From Rotaria sordida (Eukaryota > Rotifera > Eurotatoria > Philodinida > Philodinidae), in contig CAJNOL010000098.1 of NCBI GenBank assembly GCA_905250125.1, forward strand, positions 1 through 64,000: a DNA stretch of 64,000 nucleotides, given 5' to 3'. The notes under the pieces are model-generated. The model was not told where the DNA came from. It made no database searches and saw only the letters and a list, made by a program, of their open reading frames with translations. How positions within the stretch are numbered: position 1 is the first letter of the stretch; every line of letters starts with the position of its first letter. This document shows, in pieces, positions 10,439 to 24,000 of this stretch. Made by a program: the position numbers and the translations under genes.

Positions 10439-12058
10439 TTTTTTTTAAATCTTTTCCTCGAAATGCATTCATCGAATCCCGGTATAGGATGCTTTGGATA
10501 GAGAGCTCCATTAGCTATTCAAATCACTAGTAGGATTTTAGCTAGGCACTGAGTATGTTAGAAAAAAATCAAAAATATGTTGTTCTTATAATTTTGAACA
10601 GAACTATATATATTAAATTAGCGTATAATTGGTTGTTTTCTCTGTAGTAACGAAAAAAAAGTTTATATATCAACCAGAAATGAAAATATACTGAGCAGGA
10701 GAGTATGCGGGATGCTGGTAAATGTATGGGTGTCGATGTAGGTAGATATTGTGTGTGTGTCTATGAAATATGGGTATGGATTGTAGATATGATGTGTCAG
10801 TATGGGTAATTTGTAGATGTTGGATGTGAGTGTTTCTATTCTTCATTCACACCCACTCCAAAATGAGCATCTATGAAGTTTTCACGTGTTTATTCTGGAT
10901 TTTTCGAGCATCACACCTGTCTACGATTTTGTGTATATTCCTATTTATTGATTGATTTAGTGTTCGTGTTGTGTATCGACAATTATAACCATATACGTAA
11001 GAAAGAACGAAAAAGAGACGTCTTTCTCTCAGTATTTGATGCCCATATATGCGTGACTGGTTAACTATGTTTGCTGTTTTTGATAAAGTAAAGGTGTGTT
11101 TTGCTATGTATTGCTTTTTCTTCAGATGAATAAGATAAAAATATTGCAAAGACGAAATAGGACTGTTTGTGGACGAAATATTTGCGTAAGATCTGATATC
11201 GAATAATGAATATTGGGGCAAACATTTTCTTTCTCGATCTTTCCTCTATAGCATGCAGAATAGCATGAAATACATGACGCACTCTCCAATAAATAATGGT
11301 TCTTTGACGATACGAAATCAAAATGGTATAAATGCGAATATATAATTGTAGTTATTTATACTTCGAAGTTAAAGATTAGAGTTTTATTCATAATTAAAGA
11401 ATTTTCATATTCTCTATGTTGATAATGTAACTGATAGTATATTCATTTTATTCTACGACGAATATTTTACTACTTGATATTATCAATATTCAATCATATA
11501 GTGCATTGAAAAGTGAGACCAGACATAGTCATTATCAACACAAGATATAAATATTGATAAAATCAGAAAATAATTGTCTCATATTCATAGGTATAATTCA
11601 AAGATGATATATCTTTATAATATTTTATATCACTTTTCTTCATTTAAGGTTAAAATCTAATATATCCCTAAACTCTAAACAACTTACGAAAGGTATACGT
11701 TTCTCGTTTTCGATATAATTTAAGTTTGAAGAATTATTTCGTATGCACTACATACTGTTATTACAATAATATTTTCCTTCGATTTCGAATACGAAATGTA
11801 TTTTTATTTTTACATAGCCATGTCAGTTTGATTCTACAGATCTTTTTCATATTCATAACTGATTATAGGATCGACTACACATGATGTTATTTATCGAAAA
11901 AATCAGTTTGATATAGATCAATACTGCCCTCTACGATCGATAATTTTTTGATTGGTTTTATTTTATTCTTTGATTTAGAATAATGATTTGAATGAAACAA
12001 AAACAATCTAATCATTCTGTTTATGTCCTTTTCTTTTCTTTTCTTTTTTTGAACCATC
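10439..12058. other. Intergenic, no gene recognised
   Basis: About 10680-10860 is a G+T-rich low-complexity patch with recurring GTAGAT and TATGGGT words. Overlapping frames near 10871-11321 on both strands are low-complexity with no domain. The final 200 bp is pyrimidine-rich and leads to the start of the V-ATPase S1 gene, so it probably contains its promoter. Confidence 0.4.
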
Positions 12059-14720
12059 ATGATTTTTCAAATCTTTTCGTTACTATGGATTTTCATTAAT
12101 CTTCATTCAAAAAATCAAGTATCTGCATCACCGGTGCTTCTTTGGAGCAATCTGTAAGTCTAAAATTTTCTTCCTAATCATTTTGATTTAATATATTTTT
12201 CTAGGAATCTCCCTCGATCAAATGTTCCTCTTGCTACACTCTCACCATTAAATCTCATATCTGATTACATCTGTCCATTAACTAATAAAAAAATTTATTT
12301 ACGTATTGTTGCTGTAAACGATGTAAGTTTTACGATAAAAACAAAAAAATCATGTATTAATTTTTCTTTATCTAGCTGACTACTGAAGATTTTCAACGAA
12401 GTCTACAACATCATCATCCACTTTTATTAGATGCTAAAGTAAGATAATATTCTTCATTTATTATTTGCTAATATATTTCTTAATTCAATAGAAAAATGAA
12501 AGAAATTTTCTTTATTTTCCAAATGTTGCTAATGATGTATACAAAACATTTTCATTAATGCCACAATCAAATAATATGAAATGTTCACATATACATTTTG
12601 AATTAATATCATTAAAGATTTATGAAACATTAAATGATGGTTTGTAAAAAATTTAACAAAAAAAAAAAAAACATTCTCTTGTTTTTTTTTTTTTGTTTAA
12701 GCATTAAATCGAATACAAACAAGAATAAATAAAATTGGAACAGATTCAAATCATGCTGTTCTTATTGCACTTATAAATGGTCCAGTTAATGATCAAAAAG
12801 ATATACATCACATGGTGAGACACTTTTCATAAGGGGAAAATACCAACTATAATATTACCTATTTTATCAGACAATCATTAATCTCATAAAAATTATTTTG
12901 TCTGTTTTTTTTTTTCTTTTTGCTAAAAACAATTAGTCTCGTCAACGTCGTCAAATCAATGTTGAGAAAAATGTTGTATTGAGATCAAATAATGCAACGT
13001 GTATGTTTTATGCTAAGAATTTATATTGGAATGATGTTAATGGAACATTATCATCTGGTCGTAATTATAGTCTGAATTTAAATAGAAGTTCATGTCAACC
13101 AAATATACCATCTACGAGCAATGATAGTTCAGTTATGTATGTGAAAATTTAAATAATATCTTCCTTTTTTTTATTTTTTTCGAAAAAATAATACACACAT
13201 TCTGTTATTTTAGTCTAAATCTTGTTTGGACTAATGAACAAATGCCAAGCGATATTGTTACTGTAAGGTAAATCTTGATGATTATTTTTTATCCAGTCTT
13301 TTCTTATTCTCAAAAACAAAAAGCTGAAGAGAAAAAGTTTTGCCACTATATCAACAATATTAATATTCTGAATAGATAGTCCGAAAGGAAATTTAATTGA
13401 CAAATTGAATAAGCATATTTAGTTTTAAAAAAAATGAACAAAACTAAATGTCAAAATAGAAATATTCATTCAGTCATTCAAAAATTTGAAGTTCATTTGC
13501 AAGAAAATACATTGTCATTGTCAAAATTATTTTTTATTTTCTAACAATCAACAATATAGTATGTATCGAAAATCACAAAGATGGACATATAGACAATAGT
13601 CAATTTCAATACTTAAAAAACAAATGAAATGTATTGATTGATATTAAATAAGCTAACATTCCATCTTTTACCATTTTCCTAGTGTTCTATTCAGTATAGA
13701 GATCGAGAAGCCGGCATTCTTTCAAGGATTAGATTAGTCCTCACGGAATTCGACGTTATTGCACCAAATGCTATATGTCTACGCTTTCAAAAATAATGTG
13801 TTAATTCCTCTGGAAGAGAAAACACTTCATTCTGTAGGGGGGCAACAAAGCTATCTCTTACCATGCGGCTCTGTCCGTGCTACATCAAACGTTTCGAATC
13901 AATACAAAAAACCATTACTGAATTCTTCTTGCTTGACATTGAGACAAATCTATTGCGTTTTATAGTTTTGTGAAATACGATATACAAGGAATTCGAACAG
14001 AAATAATGAACGAAAATTCCCTATAGTGTCATAGAGTTTGATAGATATTTCGATAGTTTAGTCTATCTAACCATCAAGGACCATATAATCAACACGTATG
14101 AAATGCTCCTTAACAAGTAAAACAGATCAATCATGTTTTATATTTTAATCCTACATGGATTACATAGAAAGCTTTTTTTCAATTTATAAGACTATAAATT
14201 TTACTATATTTTCTTGATCTTAAGTTTAACTACGACAATATTCGGACGTTTTTGGCGTTTGGAAAATGTTACTCTTAATCAAAATGAATATCGTTATTTT
14301 GTATCTGGAATGCATAGTCCAATGGAAACACCACCAACATATTGCTATGTTTGTACAACAGCAGAATTTGTTCGATATGATTCGCAGACAAGATATGGAC
14401 TATATAATTTTAGTAATAAATTTTATATAAAAGATCTTCAAGTAAATGAAAATTTTTATTATTTTCTTAAATAAAAATAATTATGATTTTTTTTTTTTGT
14501 TATGTTTTAGTTTCAACCATTTCATGCTAATGGATCAACTTTTGGTCCACCGAATTATTGTACATCATTTTTTACTCGAGGTATATGGATGGCTATAACA
14601 TCAAGTTTACTTTGTTTGGGTATACTATTATTTGGCATTTATCATTTAATGGGAATTAAATCAAATGATCGATTTGATGATCCAAAAGGAAAACCATTGA
14701 TTATTAAAGCCCAAGAATAA
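12059..14720 (+). CDS. ATP6AP1: V-type proton ATPase subunit S1 (Ac45)
   Basis: Nine exons: 12059-12153, 12205-12322, 12376-12438, 12492-12639, 12702-12814, 12937-13136, 13214-13267, 14225-14441, 14511-14720; 1218 nt, 405 aa. The protein starts with a signal peptide (MIFQIFSLLWIFINL) followed by SPVLLWS, the typical mature start of this family. A dibasic furin-type site (RQRR) lies near residue 180, where Ac45 proteins are cleaved. The luminal domain carries several N-glycosylation sequons and paired cysteines. One membrane helix (WMAITSSLLCLGILLFGIYH) and a short cytosolic tail close the protein. The subunit escorts and regulates the V-ATPase in acidic compartments. The start ATG is the first one before the signal peptide. 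Intron 7 is long (957 bp). A TAAATAAAAC poly(A)-type signal follows at about 14790. Identification is by overall pattern and the conserved C-terminal region. Confidence 0.85.
13268..14224 (+). other. Long intron 7 of ATP6AP1
   Basis: The exon frame resumes in phase (AG + T TTA ACT ACG) at 14225. Inside the intron are short frames with no recognisable product, such as 13759-13965. The middle (about 13680-14050) is richer in G+C than its edges, suggesting an old insertion, but no terminal repeats were found. Confidence 0.4.
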
Positions 14721-14864
14721 ACTTTCATATATATATATATATTTTTTTTCTTTCAATGTATTTTAACAAGAGATCTTTTTCTTTGCTATTTAAATAAAAC
14801 TTGGTGAAGGGTTGTTTTTTTTTTCTCAAAAATTATATACTTTCTTTTTTTTTTTTTACGATAG

Positions 14865-17800
14865 ATGCAGATTAAATTGATAATTAATGATATTGAAGAC
14901 GAGAATTTAATTGATATTTCATTAGGTACAAAATAAAAAAAAAAGATTTGTTTTTATTGTTATTTTTAATTGATTTTTTTTATTTAATAAAGATTCAAGT
15001 TCAACAATTTCATCATGGTTGATTGATTATTATTTTACAAAAACTTATTTAAATCAAGTTAAAATTTCAAATAAATCTATACAACCAAATATTATAATTG
15101 GTTTACATGATATGTTTAGTATTTATCAAATAATTCAAACAACATCAACATTAAAAGAATTTTTTGAATTATGTAAAAAAAAATTTCAAAATATTAAAAA
15201 TGATTTAATATTAGATAATTATAATAATTATTTAAATCGTTGTGGTTTAAATGATATTATTGATTTATTTCATCAATGTAAATTAAAATTATTTATTAGA
15301 AAAATTATTTTTAATATTAATAATATTAAAAATGAAATTGATCGATTAATTTTAAATTATTTATTAGAAATATCATTAGAACGATATATTTATGATGAAA
15401 ACACACAATTATCAACTATAGAAACAAATCAAACTATACTTAAATTATTTGATAATGAGAAAAACTATGTTGAACAAACAATTACTAAAGTAAGTTGTTG
15501 ATATATTGAACTACTTATGTTGTTAACATCTTCTAGAATTTTTCTATGAATTCTATTTTATATATTATTATCAAATGAAAGGAATTCGACTAACGAGAGG
15601 AGGTCACCAACTGATCAATTGCTTTTGAGTCGGAACTATGTACATCATGTAGGTCCTAATGAGCTATGAATATCCTGAAAAGAGTTCGGGCCGCTAGCTT
15701 ATTACTGTCGAGATACTGCATTTTTACGATACTTTTAAGCAAAATCCCGTGGTCTCCCTCAGGAACACCAGCAAAACTGAGTTTTGAATTTCGACTTGAA
15801 ATTTGGCACAGAAACAGATCTCAATGAGAGTAGCTTATTGTGAAAGTTTTAGATCTTTTGGTTGTTCCTATTCTGAAATAAGAATATTGGAACCCGTCGG
15901 GGGTATACAAGCAGTGTAAAAACACCCTTTTTAGCTGTATCGTAGAATAGGAACAACCAAAAGACCTGAAACTTTCAAAATAAACTACTCTAACTGAAGC
16001 CTGTTTCTGTGCAAAGTTTCAAGTCAAAACTCAAAACTTAGTTTTTCTGGTTCCTGAGGGGACCACAGCATTGTGCTTAATTAAAAATACCACAAAAATG
16101 CAGTATCTCGATAATAATAAGCTAGCGGCCCGAACTCTTTTCAGGGTATTCATAGCTCATTAGGGCCTACATGATGCACATAGTTCCGACTCAAAAGCGA
16201 TTGATCAGTTGGTGACCTTCCCTCGTAAGTCTAAGTGTTGACTCTTCAGAATTGTAGCTATCTTTTGATATTCCTCTTCTTAATGAGTTAATTTCTTGTA
16301 ACATTATAAGTACCTTTAGGTCACACACACACCGATATTAGTATATTTACATAAAAATTCTCTTAACTGAATCATGCTAACAATTTCGTTTCACTAAATT
16401 ATATGATTGTACTTCGTAACTACTAGTGAAACAGATAATCCATGTTTTAAACAACAGTTAATTTCTAAATCGCTAAACTCTGCATAACTCTTTCCTATTA
16501 TTCTTAAGATATTTATTCTATATAGAATTATATAAAACATACAATATGTACATATCTTGCACTTTTGTTGGATACACGCAATGAACATGCTCTTATTCAT
16601 TGTCTTGCTACACCTGCACGTGTAGGAATTGAACGACGAACAATAGTTGAATTACGACGTTTATCAAAATTATCAAAAAATGAATGTTTAACTATTTATC
16701 AAATAATTCTTTCATTTCTTCGACGTAAAGATTTAATATTAAGTCGATTATCATCATCACAACAAGATTCAATAAATAATGATGATGAATCATTTATTAT
16801 ACTTGATAAATATTATATTGGTATAAAAGAATTTTTTGATTTTATTGAACAAATACAAATGACAATTGAAGAAAATGAACATTTAAAAATTGAATCAATG
16901 TAAATTTTTTTCTTTTTATCAAAAAATTTTCATAATTATATCCTTTTTTATTTTAGTATAACATTTCGTAAAATAATGACACTTATATCTAAACAATTAC
17001 GTAAAGATAATTCATTTAGTCGATGTGATTTAATTCTTAAGGAAATTATTGAAGAATTTTGTCAATGTTTTCAAACAACACTTCCACTTATGGATTGTGC
17101 ATCACCAATTCGAGTAAGACATTAAATTAGATTTTTAATGTGTCTAGTATACGAATGATATCACGATAGAATATTTGAAAGAAAGAAAAAAAATTAAATT
17201 TATTTATACTAACAAAATTTTATTATAACATAAATATAATATTTCATTTTCTTTTCCAGTAAATATTCATAAACATATTGTAATTAAAAAACACTACCTA
17301 ACCTGAAAGATACTAAATAGGACATTTTCGAGAAAATTAAAATTTATTTTTTCTTGGAAAGAAAAATTTTCGTCTTGAAGTTTCAAAAGTCTTGTATATT
17401 CATAATAGAGATATCCATCGCGATGACGGCACCTTTTCTTTTTTCATCAGTTTGATACAGATATATTTTAATTTTACTCTCGAAAGCATTCCGAAAGTTA
17501 ATGTCTTCAGCATTCTGGTATAAGTCAATTAACGAAACAATACCGACAATGTTTTATCTAGCACGTAGATAAGAATAGCAAAACATCTCATCTCCTTAAG
17601 ATTGTTGTTACGATATTGTAAACTATTTGTCTATTCTTCGGAAGTTTCTAATTGCGCTTTTTGAAGAAAAAAAACATAAATAAAGCACGGAATAGTTCGG
17701 TGTATATAGTAAACGTAGAATAATAGGATCTATTTAAAAGAACGATAATTATGAGCAATCCGAGTCAAAATTTTGATTCTTTACATGAGTTAATTTTTTA

Positions 17801-19138
17801 AATAAGTTCGTCTCTCATGAATATAAAAATGTTGACTGTTTGAGCTCACATTCAAATAAAATTTATTAGCTAATTCGTTAATTAATTGACATGTGATTAA
17901 CGAATAACTTACTAACTTTATGGTAGAAAAATCTAAAAATTTTAGAATCGAATTTACATCATCCATGGTGAAAACTTGAGCAAGATCGAACTGCCTTCTA
18001 AAAATCGATTTTCTTGAGGTTTCTTTATATCTCAGGATGGAGGTTTTTGATTCCAAAAGAGAGTTCATACAATTTAGAATTGATTTTTGAACTTTTCATT
18101 CAGTTATAAGAGTATTTTACAGTATCTCTAGCAAATTAACATACATTTAATAGTGAAAAATTAGTTCGAAGAAAGTTCAGAGATGTATGCATTTCTATTC
18201 TATGAAGTCACATTGCTAATGAATGAAATCTTCTGAATGCAAAAAAAGAAATACTCTCTAAAAAATAATATATTATTTAGTCTGCATCATCTGGTGGTAC
18301 ATTAGCTGGTCGTCGTTTTCTTCGATCTGTCGCTTATTTATGTGCTAAACAAACAATTCATTTACCAATACTTCTATCAAATAATGATCATTATGATAGT
18401 CCATCAACAGGATTACGAAAAGCAACATCTTATCGTCTTTTACAGTTTGTTTATTAAAAAATTAATCTTTTTTTTTTTTTCTTATAAACATTTTTTTTTT
18501 ATTTTACAGAAGTCCATTAACACCATTACCAATTGTTATTGAACACGTTCCAGAAAAACCTATTGAAGAAAAATCAATTGATATTCCTATTGAATCTGTA
18601 TTTGTATGGCAAAAAACAACCAAAAATAAAGATAATAATCAAATAGAAGAAGATTCATCGAATAAAAATCGATATCGACGACGGTAAATATTAAATAATT
18701 GAATAAAATTTTTCAATACAGTTTTCTTTTCTTTTTCGAAAATCTAGTAAATCACAACGTTGTCTTGATTTATCAATAATTCAAGAAAAAAGTTTTGATT
18801 CAGATTCAATTATAAATCATTCTTTAGATTCTAATGATAAAATTTCATCACAATCAATTTCATCTAGTTCAACACGTCAACCATTAGGAGAAATTGATAT
18901 AAATTCTTTTCATAATGAAGAACGACAACAAATTGAAAATGACAATAGTAATACAAATCAACATTCAATATTATTTTCATTAGTTAGTGATAATGATAAA
19001 GAAAATTTACCAATAACAATTGTAAAACGAACAATAATAACAACAACAAATATTGAACCACCACGTAAAAAACAAAAGAAAACTAATAGCAAAGTATTAG
19101 TAGCTGGTCAAAAAATGATTACAAATTTTTTTCGATGA
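14865..19138 (+). CDS. PARPBP: PCNA-interacting partner PARI (PARPBP-like), homologous-recombination regulator
   Basis: Seven exons: 14865-14925, 14993-15489, 16526-16899, 16957-17113, 18281-18444, 18510-18683, 18748-19138; 1818 nt, 605 aa. The core from about residue 190 (LLLDTRNEHALIHCLATPAR, then ELRRLSK and IGIKEFFDFIEQI) matches the vertebrate PARI segment LLLNTRNELALAHVL...LSNFINFIDKLDEI as I know it. The C-terminus ends QKMITNFFR, a textbook PIP box (Q-x-x-I-x-x-F-F) at the extreme end, as in human PARI. A Lys/Arg-rich PRKKQKK stretch before it looks like a nuclear signal. PARI binds PCNA and restrains RAD51-dependent recombination at forks. The start codon lies only 144 bp after the ATP6AP1 stop on the same strand. 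Introns 2 and 4 exceed 1 kb; intron 2 holds a foldback element. A TAAATAAAAG signal follows near 19350. Confidence 0.8.
15587..16232. mobile_element. Foldback MITE in PARPBP intron 2
   Basis: Two arms of about 300 bp are inverted copies with roughly 90 percent identity by eye. GGTCACCAACTGATCAATTG near 15602 pairs with CGATTGATCAGTTGGTGACC near 16198-16217, and AAGAGTTCGGGCCGCTAGCT with its partner near 16118-16141. The short centre (about 15890-15935) is unpaired. No coding capacity. It inserted inside the intron without disturbing the gene. A degraded half-copy of the same family lies at about 55395-55665. Confidence 0.8.
17114..18280 (+). other. Long intron 4 of PARPBP
   Basis: The coding frame ends at CGA|gtaaga and resumes with TCT GCA TCA in phase. 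Between lie AT-rich sequence and short frames, including a 92-codon minus-strand frame at 17790-18068 with no recognisable domain. No terminal repeats were seen. Confidence 0.4.
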
Positions 19139-20348
19139 AAAAATTAAATTATTTCATTTTCGTATATGTATATATACTTCGAATGTCAGATATAGATTTA
19201 GATATTTAATCAATTGAATATGTACATATAAATAGGCAATTTATTTGATTAAAACTGTTTTGTGTAAAAATAAAAATGAAGAATTTTTTTTTTTCTTTGT
19301 ACATCTGTTTTGATATAATGTTGAAGAATATTATTTTTTTTGTTATATTCTAAATAAAAGATTAGTTAAATTTGTCTATAAATATAACAGAAATTTCACG
19401 TTTGAAGAAACGTTTTGTATTTCAGTTCATTCGACTGATTAAAAAATTAGACTGATGCTCTTCGGAAAATCGATTTGAGTTCAGGAAGACTCAAATTGCA
19501 TGAAATTTTCAATTCGATACAAAGATTTTTTCATGAGATATTCATCCAACAAGAACCAAAAACGGCTAATTGAGCAACCTAAAATTGTCTGTAGGTTTTT
19601 AATATATTTTTCTTTCATTTGAAAAAGTATGCGAGGTTGTAGAGTCTGAAAGTGTTCATTTTCTAAAATTCATAATTTTTTTTGGCCGCTAAGGGTGACA
19701 AATTCAAGGCTGCAGAAACATCTGTACTGGACTTGCCACACTTAACATTCAACAACAAATTAAGAATGTTAATCTTTGTGGAATATAAATAATGCCAATA
19801 TGCAGTCTTTTAATACAAGTACCTTGTACTTTGACACATATCAATTGTGATTTAATGTTATTGCATAAATATAATCAAACATGTCGAGATAGGAATGCAT
19901 CATCGAAATAAGACAAGTTCATTTTCGATATGGAATAACTGATTTTCATTAGAAAAGAATCCAGCTTTTGTAATGATATAAGATTATACGACCAGATTTC
20001 AAAGATGTTCATCGCAACTGAAAATCTGCTGCTGATATGATGTTTTTTCGAGAAATTCTTCGAAGATCTCTTCCGTTACTGTGTTAAATTCGCACAGTTA
20101 GCTTGAATCCATCAGATTCACCACGATTCTGGCTGTTAGACCTATAGATATTCAGAGAATTCAATGCTTTGTTCTGCATGGATCTCATTTCGGCATTACT
20201 TTCTATTTGACTTATTTCTCTAAAACACTAACATTGATTCAAAGATCAGTTTTTCAACTATGTATATGTGTTTTATTAAATTTCGATATTTTGATTCTCA
20301 AAATGATCGATCAAATGAATTCAGAAATATCTAGAAGTCTTAAGATTT
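19139..20348. other. Intergenic between convergent genes
   Basis: This holds the 3' ends of PARPBP (+) and the secreted NlpC/P60-like gene (-). No coding frame of note. The stretch 19400-20300 has somewhat higher complexity than typical intergenic DNA here, but no repeat ends or known features were recognised. Confidence 0.35.
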
Positions 20349-21040
20349 TCAATTGATGACATAGAAACTATCGCCATTGTTGGATAGGCCACTACCATTC
20401 CAACGAATGGTTCGTCGTGAGACAGGATGACCTTTCCACTAGAAATAAAACAATTAATTAGATATAAATCAAAGACCAGCTTTTATTGTACTTACTTGAT
20501 CCCAAACTTGGATGCCATTTTTGTCTTGACTGATGTATATAGCCGCATGACCCCTATATTTGCCATTGGGAAATGTAGCAATAGCCGTACCTGATGCAAT
20601 ATTAGCTCCGCGAACCTGTATAAAAATATATTGAATACCTTCAATTCACTCAAAATCAATCGTCGTACTCACTCTTGTGCCAGGTCTCCATTGGTGAATT
20701 GTTCGACGATCACCCGTACAAACTCTAGAATAGAAGAAATAGTCGAAGAAAAAACGACAACTCATAAAGTTATACTAACTTCACCAAGCTTACACATTCA
20801 CCACAATAACCGCCTAAAACAGTTTGATGAATATATCGAGTGATTTATATCAAAATTCACTTACCAAACGGATCACAAAGAGATCGACCTGCATATTGAC
20901 TCGGATTTTCACATGATATTCCTATTCGAATCAATTTAGGAGAAATTAATTTCTACTGAACAAGAATACTCACCATTAACTACGGAAATTATAGCGAATA
21001 TACTGAAGACAAGACACAAAAGAATACTACTTGTTCGCAT
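20349..21040 (-). CDS. Secreted small NlpC/P60-like (BPSL0067-type) putative peptidoglycan amidase
   Basis: Six exons on the minus strand: 21040-20974, 20921-20865, 20813-20780, 20724-20673, 20615-20496, 20438-20349; 420 nt, 139 aa. Residues 1-23 (MRTSSILLCLVFSIFAIISV...) are a signal peptide. The mature part has GGYCGECVSLV (C48 as likely nucleophile), then SGTAIATF (79-85), GHAAIYIS (H93) and GIQVWDQW (105-112). This order, Cys then GTAIATF-NG-Y-GHAAIY then VWDQW, is how I know the small bacterial BPSL0067-type proteins of the NlpC/P60/CHAP cysteine-hydrolase group, which cleave peptidoglycan peptides. Four extra cysteines suggest disulfides suited to secretion. Five spliceosomal introns and a eukaryotic signal peptide show it is a host gene, not contamination. 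Likely role: antibacterial defence or digestion of bacteria. Activity is inferred; the family match needs a profile search. Confidence 0.7.
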
Positions 21041-24000
21041 GATCGTAATCTCGAATAAGGTACTGGTTCGATTCTTTCATTCGATATATTTATACTAACA
21101 TACAAAGTGCAGAATATATCGTCATGTTCGAAGGAAATGAATCATAGTCTATCGTGCATAAAATTGCGGAATTAGATTTTCGATTGATTATTTTGTAATC
21201 AAACTATTTTTTTTCGTATCGTAGATTTTATCAATCAATGTACGTAGTAGCTTGATTGTTCTTAGTTAGTCATGAAGCACTTTAGATAAGATTCAAGTTT
21301 CACTTTGTTGGGAAGAACCAACCGACATGTCTATCTGCATTTGTTGTTTTTCAAATTTCTCAATCACTGTCAATCTTCTACATGACAGAGAACAAAACAT
21401 CATCACAAATTTCTTTCCCGCAACTATTTTTTCGATTGTATATCCGATGTAAGAAACGTGCTATGTATGAATAGAGGCGATCGATGAATTGTTTTCAAAT
21501 ATCCAAACGACTATTGATGATTGTCCTTCATCCAGCGAGAAAATGGTTTAATAAATACAAAAAAACATGAACTATTATTCATTTTTGTTTATCGAAAGTG
21601 TTAGTTCGATGAAAGTTTTAAGTGTTTCTTAATCGGATTAATGTCGATACTTACGTCGATGATATACCAATTGCTTATGCTCCATAAATATATCTAAAAT
21701 TTAAATACCAAGTTGTTGAGATTGAGAAATTTTTGAAATCACACGAGCGAGTGACATCAACCATTAAATCCGAACAAAACTGCATTTGTTATTTGCCTTA
21801 GAACACGTGAAAAAGGGTTTATTTATCATCAGCTTACGTTCGCCAAGGATAAACAAGAAGACTATCCAAAAGCAATTGAACTTTTATGAGAAATCGAATG
21901 AAGCCTTTCAAAAGATTTTCCCTCTAAACCGTCCTCTTTTTTGCTACTTCTTACAATGGCATAGGTTTGACTATTTCCCGACATAGGAATCTAAAATGCT
22001 ATACATGTAAATTAGCATTTAATGTGAGATTTGTTTTCTAATAGAAACAAAAAAAATCAATTAGTTCTTTTTTTTTTGCCTACTAAATCAGAGTAAATAC
22101 AAGGATGAATCTAATTGACTTCTGCATTTGTTTTATTCAATAGAATCAAAGCAGAAATCTATCATATAAAAAAAAAAACGTGATCAAGTTTTCATTCAAT
22201 GTTCAATTCAATTAGAGACTCATAGCGTGAACAAAAAATATAATAGAATTTTTTTTACTATGTCTCAAAATCCATGAATGCTATTAAAGTATTTTAAGTA
22301 AAATTTCATATTTAATTAACGACAAAACCAATGTCATCATGTAAGATTAGTTTGGAAATAAGATTAAGAAAAAAAAAAGATGATTATGAAATGTCTTATC
22401 ATCATATCATCTTCTTGGAAATGACTACTAGTATACAGACAAAGTGAGAAAAAACATCAAATCATTATCAAATGGAGAATACACTTATGCACTTAGTAGC
22501 GCTAATTTCTGAAATACTTCGATCACTTTTTCAGAAGGATTATTTAATATCAAATTGTAGCTTGATAAAAGACAAACCGTCTCATGAAGTCAGATTTTTC
22601 GGCCTATTTTTTTTTCTCGAGAAAATTATTAATTAAGTGGACCAATAGGATACAATGAAACACAAAGGCCAATAGCAATAGGGTATGATGTTATGGTTGA
22701 TATATGCACGCATTCAGAATCAAAAGAGTATCCATTAACAAAAATGAATTTCTTCTTTTTAGAGCGTTTTCGATCACTCAATACCGTTGTCTTCCTTATG
22801 TCTCCATTCGACTTCTAAAATACAGTAGATAGCAAATCCTTATATAACAGTTTTAGTAATAATCGTGTTGTTTTCTTATCAGTATTTCTAACAGCAGGGT
22901 CAACTATTGTAACAAAATAGCAAGCACTCTTGTAATGCTTAGTTGACACTATTGTACAATTTCGTTTTCATAGTTGACAAACTCGATCCTAACTTCCCGG
23001 TTTTGTAATCAATAGTGGTGTATTCGATATCATGACATGACAGTCAAAAATTAGATTCAGTGAAATGCTCTTCTGTCTTTCAAATCTTATTCATTCATAC
23101 TTGATACACTTTTTTTTTCGGCGACCTATGTCAATGTTTGATACGTGTTTATTTTAGAGACAGTGCACCCATTCACAAGTAGTGTTTTATATAGAAAAAA
23201 TCTTCCTTGATTGTAGTAAACTAGTGTACATTTTTATTTTATGTTGCTGTTATCTGGTTTATGAAATCTTAGATAAAAGAAGTCTTCATCGGCTACCATT
23301 AAATATTTAAAGTCGTATATTTTCTATTGGTCCTTATGTGTAAGTGCGAAGAGTAGTTGAATAAGGTTTAGCACTTTAACTATAAATTTAAATAAAAATA
23401 AAAATAAGAATTCTTTGCAATTTATGTTTCAAAAAGTTAAAGCTGCATTAAATTCCGTGACATTTTTTCTTGTAGAGAAATTATTTTTTCAAAAAAAAAG
23501 CAAACGCATATAAGGAAAGTGACCCTTTTTATGAAGAAATGTTTTTTTAAAAAAAAACAATTGTCTTTTGAAAAAAATACTATTTTGTTTTAAAATTAAA
23601 ATACGACGACAATCTTGATACGTACAAGTTTTACGAGAAGAGAGCGGGAGGTCGAGGGCTAAAAAGATCAACTGAAAGCTGCTTTTGAATTCGACCAGAA
23701 TTAGTAGATTACAGTGATATTTTTACAAATAGTACGGAAAAAAATGAATAAAACGCTTAAAATTCTTTTGTTAAGGAGTCAAGCTTAGGGTAATTGGGAT
23801 GTGAGTCTTTCTTCCAGTAAGAAAGCTCTGATAAATTCATATGAAATAAGTCTTTTTTTAAAATCCAATTTTAATAATCAAGACTTTGCAAACTTTGTGA
23901 TACTTTGTTTTAAAAACAGAGCGTTATTTTACACTTTAACGAGAAAAATTTCATTTCATTTGATTTTTTTATTTTAGATTTCTATTGGAAACTCCATTAC

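Noticed and set aside
10871-11321. Three overlapping frames near 11 kb
   Set aside because: They mirror one another on opposite strands, have no domain or splice context, and end at random.
20349-21040. Bacterial contamination as the source of the NlpC/P60-like gene
   Set aside because: Five GT...AG introns in phase and a eukaryotic-type signal peptide, embedded in continuous host sequence.
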